The notes under the pieces: generated by a model
The model's database searches: none
Told to the model about the DNA's origin: nothing
The model's input: only the letters and a program-made list of their open reading frames with translations
Made by a program: the position numbers and the translations under genes
Part shown: positions 53,669 to 64,000 of the stretch, in pieces
How positions within the stretch are numbered: the stretch's first letter is position 1
Layout of the letters: every line of letters starts with the position of its first letter
Assembly: GCF_031458135.1 (NCBI RefSeq)
Contig: NZ_JAVDXW010000001.1
Location: 1,488,001-1,552,000, forward strand
Source: Haloactinomyces albus
GTDB lineage: Bacteria; Actinomycetota; Actinomycetes; Mycobacteriales; Pseudonocardiaceae
Length of the DNA stretch: 64,000 nt
Reading direction: 5' to 3'

Positions 53669-53797
53669 CCGGGCCGACCACACCGACCCCCTCGCTCACC
53701 GTCCGGTCAGCCGTATTTGGTGAAAAAGGCCCACACCACACGCTCCGCTTGCTAGTTTCCTCCCGAATCGACTCATCGGGAAAGGTAGGACCACGTC

Positions 53798-54643
53798 GTG
53801 CGTCGTACGGCAATTGCGCTTTCCACTGCTGCGCTCGTGACCGCACTGGGCGCCTGCGGGAGCCAAAGCGGAGGAACCGCACAGTCGGCAGGCAGCCAGG
53901 ATTCCGGTCGGAAATCCATAGCACCGGTCAGCAACATCTCCGCGCTGGTCTCCAAGGCCGGCGAATCCATGGACAAGAAGCAGACAGTCACCCTGAACAT
54001 CGACATCTCGGGGGGAGCGCCCGCCATGGCCGGGATGGGCGAACAGGAGTGTCGACTCGACACCGCCAAGTCGATGATGTCCTGTGCCGGTGCCACGCCC
54101 ATGGTCATGACCAAGAAGGCCATGTACATCAAGATGCCCGAGGCCATGGGCGGCTCCCGGAGCAAGCCGTGGACGAAGATGACCTTCGACGCCAACGGCA
54201 TGCTGGGTCAGAGCATGGCCAAAATGGGGAAGTTCCGGAAGTTCTCCGACCTCGAGGCGATGCTGCCGCCCGGATCGACGATCACCAGTACCGCCGAGGA
54301 ACAGGTGAGCGGTAAACAGGCCATCCGCTATGAGGTCACCACGGACCTCACCAAGGCGGCCGACCAGGGAAGCAAGCTCGTCAAGTCCAGTCGCCAGATG
54401 CTGATCAAGCAGGGTATCACCGAGCTCGATCAGACGATCTGGGTCGGCTCCGACGGGCTACCGCTGAAGGTCAAGTCGGTCACTCCGTCCATGACGGTCA
54501 TGAACCAGCAGGTTCCGGAAACAACGACCACAGTGACCTACTCCGACTGGGGGAAGCCGGTGGACATCACCGTTCCGCCCGCGAGCAAGGTCAGCGAGAT
54601 GGAGATGCCGCAGATCCCGGGGATGCCGCAGCCTCCGAAGTGA
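53798..54643 (+). CDS. LppX/LprG-like lipoprotein
   Basis: This 281-residue secreted lipoprotein has a signal peptide ending ALGACGSQ (lipobox cysteine near 20). A single beta-rich domain follows, with repeated WTKMTFD, TSTAEEQVSGKQAIRYEVTT and LPLKVKSVTPSMTVM. The plan resembles mycobacterial LppX/LprAFG lipid carriers. It is unusually rich in methionine. The GTG at 53798 fits the signal peptide. Confidence 0.8.
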   Translation: MRRTAIALSTAALVTALGACGSQSGGTAQSAGSQDSGRKSIAPVSNISALVSKAGESMDKKQTVTLNIDISGGAPAMAGMGEQECRLDTAKSMMSCAGATPMVMTKKAMYIKMPEAMGGSRSKPWTKMTFDANGMLGQSMAKMGKFRKFSDLEAMLPPGSTITSTAEEQVSGKQAIRYEVTTDLTKAADQGSKLVKSSRQMLIKQGITELDQTIWVGSDGLPLKVKSVTPSMTVMNQQVPETTTTVTYSDWGKPVDITVPPASKVSEMEMPQIPGMPQPPK

Positions 54644-54649
54644 TGCGTT

Positions 54650-54689
54650 TCCGGGCGGGCCTCCCTCCAGGAGGGGAACCCCGCCCGGA
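54650..54689. terminator. Bidirectional terminator hairpin
   Basis: CCGGGCGGG (54651-54659) pairs with CCCGCCCGG (54680-54688), and an inner CCTCC/GGAGG pair extends the stem. It fills the 48-base gap between convergent genes. Confidence 0.75.
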
Positions 54690-54691
54690 TG

Positions 54692-55195
54692 TCACATCAG
54701 TTCCAGCACGAAGTGCACCTCCTGGGGGGCGTACCAGGCGAGCTCGTGGTCCTCGGCATCCCCGAGAGCCAGCTCCGCATCCTCGTCACCGAGATCCGCG
54801 GCATCGATCACGGCAGCAGCCGCTCGCACGGCCTCTTCCGCCTCGGCCGCGTCCATGTGCACCGCGGCGACCTTCTTCCACGGCACCGGACCCGACAACC
54901 GCACCACCGCGTCGTCCAAATCCGGCCGCAGCGCCGCATCCTCCACATCGGCCGAGACGACGGCTCTCCGCAACTCTGCCTGCTCGTCCTCGCTGCTCTC
55001 ACCGGCGATCAGACGCAACGATGCCCGAGCTGCCTCCCGCATCGCCGCGTATTCCAATTCCTCGGTATCGCCGCTGGTGTAGGACTCCCGCAATGCGGGC
55101 GTCAACGCGAACGCGGTACCGCTCAACGGCTGCAACTGCCGCTCCTCGACGAGCTGCCGCAGCATGCGCACCGTGGCGGGCAGATACACCCTCAT
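54692..55195 (-). CDS. DUF6912-family protein
   Basis: This 167-residue acidic soluble protein is MRVYLPATVRMLRQLVEERQ through AWYAPQEVHFVLELM. It matches the actinobacterial DUF6912 family as I remember it, with no known function. The ATG at 55195 overlaps the acyltransferase stop in ATGA, so it is made from the same transcript. Confidence 0.75.
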   Translation of the reverse strand: MRVYLPATVRMLRQLVEERQLQPLSGTAFALTPALRESYTSGDTEELEYAAMREAARASLRLIAGESSEDEQAELRRAVVSADVEDAALRPDLDDAVVRLSGPVPWKKVAAVHMDAAEAEEAVRAAAAVIDAADLGDEDAELALGDAEDHELAWYAPQEVHFVLELM

Positions 55196-56628
55196 GCTTC
55201 GACCGTTCCGATCATTTCTTCCACCGACTCCTCGATCATCGACGCCAGGACATCCACATCGGACATCGCCGAGCGATCTCCGTTCAGGCCGAAGTACAGA
55301 CCACCGTCGTAGGAGGTCACCCCGATCGACAACGACTGGTTCTTGGCCAACGGCACGACCGGGAACATCTCCATCATCTTCGCCCCGGCCGTATAGAGCG
55401 GGACCTGGGGGCCCGGCACGTTGGTAATCAGCACGTTGAACAACCGGTCCGAGATTCCGTTGGCCACCCGGGCACCCAACGAGTGCAGTGTCGGAGGCGC
55501 GAAGCCCGACACACGTACCAAAGCATCGGCAGCTACGGACTGGCCGGACTCGGCATGGGCACGCATCGCATGACCGATCTGATGCAGCCGCACGGTCGGA
55601 TTCGACTCGCCCACCGGCAGATCCGCCAGATGCGCCGACACTTTATTACCCATCGATCCCACCGGCAGACTGCTGGTGTCCGCATACTCCTCGCGAGCCG
55701 CATCGTCCTCGGATCGAACCGCTACCGGCACCATCGCACGCACCGACGTGTGTTGCGATACCACCTCACCACGAGACAGCAGCCAACTACGCAAGGCCCC
55801 CGTGACCACCGCCAGGACCACATCGTTGACCGTCACACCCTGCTCCCGCCGCACCGTGCGGAAATCGTCGAGTCGTGCCTTGACCACGGCGAAACGTCGC
55901 TGACTGCTGGTCGCGGAGTTCAGCGGACCTCCCGGTGACGGCACTGCGGCCGTACGCACCGCCGAGGCGAGCCCTCCCAGTGCCTCGGTCACCTTGCGGA
56001 AGGTGGCCGTGGCGTCCACCACTGCGGCGCGCACGTTCTCCACCACCTCACCCGGACGCTGCACTGCCTCGGTGACCGCGTCCACGGCCAACTGCGACAT
56101 GCTCGGTTCCGGCTGGGGCATCCACAGATCCTCGATATCCTCCTCCTCAGCCCTCGCGGAGGTGTCCAGGATCACCTGACCGATATCGATCGCCCCGATT
56201 CCGTCCACCATCGACTGATGTGTCTTGGTAATGATCGCCACTCGGTTCCGCGACAGACCTTCCACCAGGTAGATCTCCCACAACGGACGAGTGTTGTCGA
56301 GCTTGCGGGACATCAGCCGCGCGGTGAGGTCGTGGAGCTGTTCGTCCTTGCCCGGCTTGGGCAACGCCGAACGACGAACATGATATGTGATGTCGAAGTC
56401 CTGGTCATCGACCCATACCGGCCGTGCCAACCGGCCAGGTACCTCCACCACTTTCTGCCGATAGCGCGGCACCAGCGACAGGCGTCGCTCGATGAACGAG
56501 AGCACATGGTCGTAGTCGAAACCAGCACGTGGCCGACGAAACACCGCTACCCCACCCATGTGCATGGGTGTCGTGTGATCTTCCAGGTAGAGGAAGGACG
56601 CGTCGAGCGCGGAGAGACGATCGGACAT
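55192..56628 (-). CDS. Wax ester synthase/diacylglycerol acyltransferase-family protein
   Basis: This 478-residue acyltransferase starts MSDRLSALDASFLYLED. PMHMGGVAVF and the segment NVLITNVPGPQVPLY are typical. The catalytic motif HHxxxDG reads HQSMVDG here, so the second histidine, thought to be the general base, is glutamine. Activity is therefore uncertain, though similar HQ forms occur in actinobacterial paralogues. The expected role is storage lipid synthesis from acyl-CoA. The ATG at 56628 fits the family start. Confidence 0.88.
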   Translation of the reverse strand: MSDRLSALDASFLYLEDHTTPMHMGGVAVFRRPRAGFDYDHVLSFIERRLSLVPRYRQKVVEVPGRLARPVWVDDQDFDITYHVRRSALPKPGKDEQLHDLTARLMSRKLDNTRPLWEIYLVEGLSRNRVAIITKTHQSMVDGIGAIDIGQVILDTSARAEEEDIEDLWMPQPEPSMSQLAVDAVTEAVQRPGEVVENVRAAVVDATATFRKVTEALGGLASAVRTAAVPSPGGPLNSATSSQRRFAVVKARLDDFRTVRREQGVTVNDVVLAVVTGALRSWLLSRGEVVSQHTSVRAMVPVAVRSEDDAAREEYADTSSLPVGSMGNKVSAHLADLPVGESNPTVRLHQIGHAMRAHAESGQSVAADALVRVSGFAPPTLHSLGARVANGISDRLFNVLITNVPGPQVPLYTAGAKMMEMFPVVPLAKNQSLSIGVTSYDGGLYFGLNGDRSAMSDVDVLASMIEESVEEMIGTVEA

Positions 56629-56681
56629 GACCGTGATACTGACACACAACGGCGGCAGCCGAAGAGTCCGACGAGCCTCAT

Positions 56682-57458
56682 GTGACACTGGTCGTCGTGT
56701 CCAGCGATGTGTCCCCCCGAGACCGCTTCGTCACGATCTACGGTCGCAAGCCGGTACTCGAAGCGTTGACCGACTATGACCTGCGCGTGGACAAAGTGGT
56801 CATCGCCGAGGGGACCGGCGGATCGACCATCAACGAGATCAAGGATACCGCCGCCGACCGTGCCGTACGTGTCCACCGCGCGAGTGCACACCGCGTGAAG
56901 GTCCTCGCAGGCAATGGTCGCCATGACCAGGGCGTGCTGGCCGACGTCATCGCACCGAGGATGCGTCCTCTGGTCGATGCCCTGGCCGATCCCGCTACAG
57001 CCCCTCGCCACGTGCTGCTTCTCGACGGCCTGACCACTCCCGCAAATGTCGGGATGATTCTGCGTACCGCCACAGCAGCCGGAATCGACGGAGTGGTGCT
57101 CCCACACCGGGGTGTGGCCGCTCTCGACCCTCTGGTGGTGAAGGCCTCCGCAGGAATCGCCTTCCACGCGCCCGTATTGCGCGCCAACACCGCCGGGGAG
57201 GCCGCAGAGCTACTCACCGATGCCGGCTACCCGCTGTTCGCTCTCGACGCCGCTGCCACCGAGAGTCTTTTCGATGCCGAATTCGGTTCCCGCGCAGTCT
57301 TCGTACTGGGCAGCGAAACCGCGGGGCTCTCCGGCGAGGTACGCGAACGCATTGCAGACAGAATCACCATTCCCATGCACGGCGGAGTGGAGTCGTTGAA
57401 CGTGGCCTCGGCAGCCGCCGTGGTCTGCTTCGAAATGCTCCGGCGCCGCAGGGACTGA
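56682..57458 (+). CDS. TrmH/SpoU-family RNA 2'-O-methyltransferase
   Basis: This 258-residue SPOUT methyltransferase has an N-terminal substrate domain (GRKPVLEALTDYDLRVDKVV). It has the three family motifs LDGLTTPANVGMILRTATAAG, VFVLGSETAGLS and IPMHGGVESLNVASAAAVV (each shown in part). The target rRNA or tRNA position is not known, though its place beside an rRNA operon may be chance. The GTG at 56682 starts 53 bases from the divergent acyltransferase gene, and a later start is possible. Confidence 0.88.
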   Translation: MTLVVVSSDVSPRDRFVTIYGRKPVLEALTDYDLRVDKVVIAEGTGGSTINEIKDTAADRAVRVHRASAHRVKVLAGNGRHDQGVLADVIAPRMRPLVDALADPATAPRHVLLLDGLTTPANVGMILRTATAAGIDGVVLPHRGVAALDPLVVKASAGIAFHAPVLRANTAGEAAELLTDAGYPLFALDAAATESLFDAEFGSRAVFVLGSETAGLSGEVRERIADRITIPMHGGVESLNVASAAAVVCFEMLRRRRD

Positions 57459-57511
57459 TCGGTGCTGGTCGGGCTCGAGCCAGGTCGGTGCTGGTTGGGG
57501 GTGGATGAAAA

Positions 57512-57548
57512 AGGTGGAGCCCCCCGAGCGGATCGGGGGGCTCCACCT
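57512..57548 (-). terminator. Intrinsic terminator of the rRNA operon
   Basis: AGGTGGAGCCCCCCGA and its exact reverse complement form a 16-base stem around a 5-base loop. On the minus strand it is followed by TTTTTCATCC. It lies just after the 5S gene and also faces the convergent methyltransferase gene. Confidence 0.93.
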
Positions 57549-57554
57549 GTGTTG

Positions 57555-57673
57555 GGGGTCGGCGGTGTCCTACTCTCCCACACCCGTGGGGGTGCAGTAC
57601 CATCGGCGCTGGCGGGCTTAGCTTCCGGGTTCGGGATGGGACCGGGCGTGTCCCCGCCGCTATGACCACCGAC
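57555..57673 (-). rRNA. rrf: 5S ribosomal RNA
   Basis: The minus strand begins GTCGGTGGTCATAGCGGCGG and contains CCCGAACCCGGAAGCTAAGC and GCCGATGGTACTGC. It ends GAGAGTAGGACACCGCCGAC, the standard actinobacterial 5S plan of about 118 bases with pairing ends. The spacer to 23S is about 93 bases. Ends are good to a few bases. Confidence 0.95.
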
Positions 57674-57766
57674 TCGTTCTGGCCACACAGTCTAGCCCAT
57701 GGCCAGTGTGTGGAGTTTATGGGGGTGGTTGTTGTTTCAGATCCGTATAGTGGATGCGCACCCTGG

Positions 57767-62685
<4,919 letters not shown>

Positions 62686-63214
62686 AGGATCATTCAACAA
62701 CCCCAGCAGAAACACACCCCACAACAGGGCATGCCCCAAAAAAACAAAACCGAAAAAACGGTCCGCATCAAACACAAAACCATCGGCACACTGTTGAGTT
62801 CTCAAAGAACACACCCACCACACGGCAGGCCCGCAATAACCGCTTGCTGCACCGAAAACCCTAGCAAACCCACCAGCAACCCACCCAAAGGGGGGTCACC
62901 CGAACCGGCCCACCGAGCTCTCACCACGCCACATTCCCACACCGGAAACCCAGCACCGCAACAACACGCTCACCGCATATTAACCTTGCTCCGCTGAAAC
63001 AGCCCAACCAAACCGGAAACCAATCCCGCCGGACCGCCATTCACCGTAACAAACACCCGAAACCACCCAAAAACCCAGGAAGCAACCGGCCACCAACACC
63101 CGACCCGACTCACACCGGCTCGTTCCGTGCTGACAACGAAAACTCTACACATCCCCGAACCCACCCCCCACAACCCACCCCCCACAACCCACAAAACACC
63201 AGCACAACCCCCCA
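62686..63214 (-). promoter_or_regulatory. rRNA operon leader and promoter region
   Basis: These 529 bases hold no supported gene. The leader near 62791-62810 contains TTCTTTGAGAACTCAACAG on the minus strand, sharing TTTGAGAACT with the 16S-23S spacer. A TAATAT hexamer at 62982-62977 (minus) could be a -10 for rRNA transcription, but no strong -35 was found at the right distance. Like the spacer, the plus strand is rich in A and C and poor in G. Confidence 0.6.
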
Positions 63215-63631
63215 TTAACACCGCGCCAACACAGGAAAGAGGATTTCCAGTTCGGCGATGGTCGCCGAGATCGAGGAGTGGTGCACGCCGACCATCCCGG
63301 TAGCCACCGCCCCCGAGACATTGCTGCGGAGATCATCGACGAACACACAGGTGTACGGCGCGACACCCAGCTTCCGAGCAGTCAGCCGATAGATCTCGAC
63401 ATCCGGCTTCGCCATACCCACCACACCGGAGAGCACGATCACATCGAACAACTCGGACCGATCCGGCCACTCCGGTCCGGTGTCGGCATTGGACAGCAGC
63501 GCCGTACGAATACCGGCGTGGCGCGCCCTGCGTACCACGGAAGCCATGGGGAACTCCCCACCAGGATCGATCGCCTCGCCGGGGTCGGTCATGACGCCGC
63601 CGTAATCCAACACCAAACCGTTGAGCTCCAC
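63215..63631 (-). CDS. HAD-family hydrolase, short form
   Basis: This 138-residue HAD-IA-like protein starts MELNGLVLDYGGVMTDPGEA. It has the nucleophile aspartate in LDYGGV, TALLSNADTGPEW (motif II), GMAKPDVEIYRLTARKLGV (motif III lysine) and CVFVDDLRSNVSGA (motif IV acids). The usual DxD second aspartate is glycine, as in many DYGGV members. It is short because the cap domain is small. The substrate is unknown. The ATG at 63631 is in the right place before the first strand. Confidence 0.87.
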   Translation of the reverse strand: MELNGLVLDYGGVMTDPGEAIDPGGEFPMASVVRRARHAGIRTALLSNADTGPEWPDRSELFDVIVLSGVVGMAKPDVEIYRLTARKLGVAPYTCVFVDDLRSNVSGAVATGMVGVHHSSISATIAELEILFPVLARC

Positions 63632-63895
63632 ACGGACGAGACTACGGCCTGTCCGGTTGGCCTTGGTGGGGTTGAAGTTCTCCCTGAAGCTTCACTCCTC
63701 CCCGGGCACAGGGGCGTGCAGTTCTGCCGAGAACCGGCAGGGCCGCCACGGGAAGGTTCGAGCCGCCACCCCCGACGAACAGACTCGCCGCAGGACTTCC
63801 AGCTGACACGATCAGGTGAGTATCGCGCTCGACTGACCGGATTCAGCCGCCCACTTCCTCTTGCCCATGAGACGTCATCGACAGGAGGAACCCCC

Positions 63896-64000
63896 ATGTC
63901 CCAGGCCACTCGGATCCGGACAGACACCGAGCACATCACACGGACCGTCACGTGCCCGAGTAGGCCTGCGATGGCCGAGCCGCCCGAATCGTCGGTGACC
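63896..64000 (+). CDS. Start of an unidentified gene running off the window
   Basis: The ATG at 63896 sits eight bases after a perfect AGGAGG and stays open for all 35 codons to the window end (MSQATRIRTDTEHITRTVTC...). The piece is too short to name. The 264 bases before it hold nothing else recognisable. Confidence 0.5.
   Translation, partial: MSQATRIRTDTEHITRTVTCPSRPAMAEPPESSVT

Overview
The window is chromosomal DNA of a high-GC actinomycete. The evidence is a WhiB1-type regulator, a SigR/RsrA pair of the mycothiol type, a nickel superoxide dismutase with its own maturation protease, a PdtaS-type kinase, bL37, frequent GTG starts and 4-base start/stop overlaps. A family such as Pseudonocardiaceae fits, but that is a guess. 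No transposase, integrase, CRISPR array or tRNA gene was seen.

Positions 1-15540 hold an accessory cluster that looks like a phosphonate natural-product pathway. The minus arm (9873 down to 1, cut by the window edge) reads PEP mutase, SbnA-like and SbnB-like enzymes for L-2,3-diaminopropionate, a stand-alone NRPS adenylation protein, a nucleotidyltransferase-fold protein, a carrier protein, a thymidylate-kinase-like P-loop kinase, a FomA-like kinase, a PhnW-like aminotransferase and an FAD/NAD(P)-binding protein. The plus arm (10074-15540) reads a SerA-like 2-hydroxyacid dehydrogenase, a zinc alcohol dehydrogenase, an ArgC-like reductase, a phosphoglycerate-kinase-like protein and an iron alcohol dehydrogenase. 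My reading of the plus arm is that phosphonopyruvate is reduced to phosphonolactate, a near-isostere of 3-phosphoglycerate. Its carboxylate is then phosphorylated, reduced to the aldehyde and reduced to 2,3-dihydroxypropylphosphonate. The minus arm would supply diaminopropionate on a carrier protein and kinases for modification or self-protection. The PEP mutase gene, which should start everything, carries an in-frame TAG at codon 39, so as written the pathway may be silent.

Positions 15.6-31 kb carry a DUF6104 protein, a TetR/MMPL/YhgE efflux locus with a dense operator array, a threonine-to-glycine operon (tdh, kbl, LysR) and a histidine-utilisation block (hutH, hutU, an M20 amidohydrolase, hutI) with two near-identical long palindromes. 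Positions 31-34.4 kb are an OpuC-type osmoprotectant ABC transporter. Then come a branched-polyamine-synthase-like protein, a PAS/GGDEF/EAL protein, malic enzyme, an RmlC-like epimerase, the nickel SOD pair, an acetyltransferase, two small proteins and a lipid kinase.

Positions 45-53.7 kb are a conserved actinobacterial core block: whiB1 with three CRP-like sites, pdtaS, a biotin/lipoyl carrier, bL37, rsrA, sigR with a SigR-type promoter, an alpha/beta hydrolase, two tandem SRAP genes, aroA and rsgA. It matches the order remembered for the Mycobacterium tuberculosis whiB1-sigH-aroA region. A lipoprotein, a DUF6912 protein, a WS/DGAT acyltransferase and a TrmH-family methyltransferase follow. 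One rRNA operon (16S-23S-5S, minus strand, 62685 down to about 57555) fills most of the right end, followed by a HAD hydrolase and the first codons of a gene that leaves the window.
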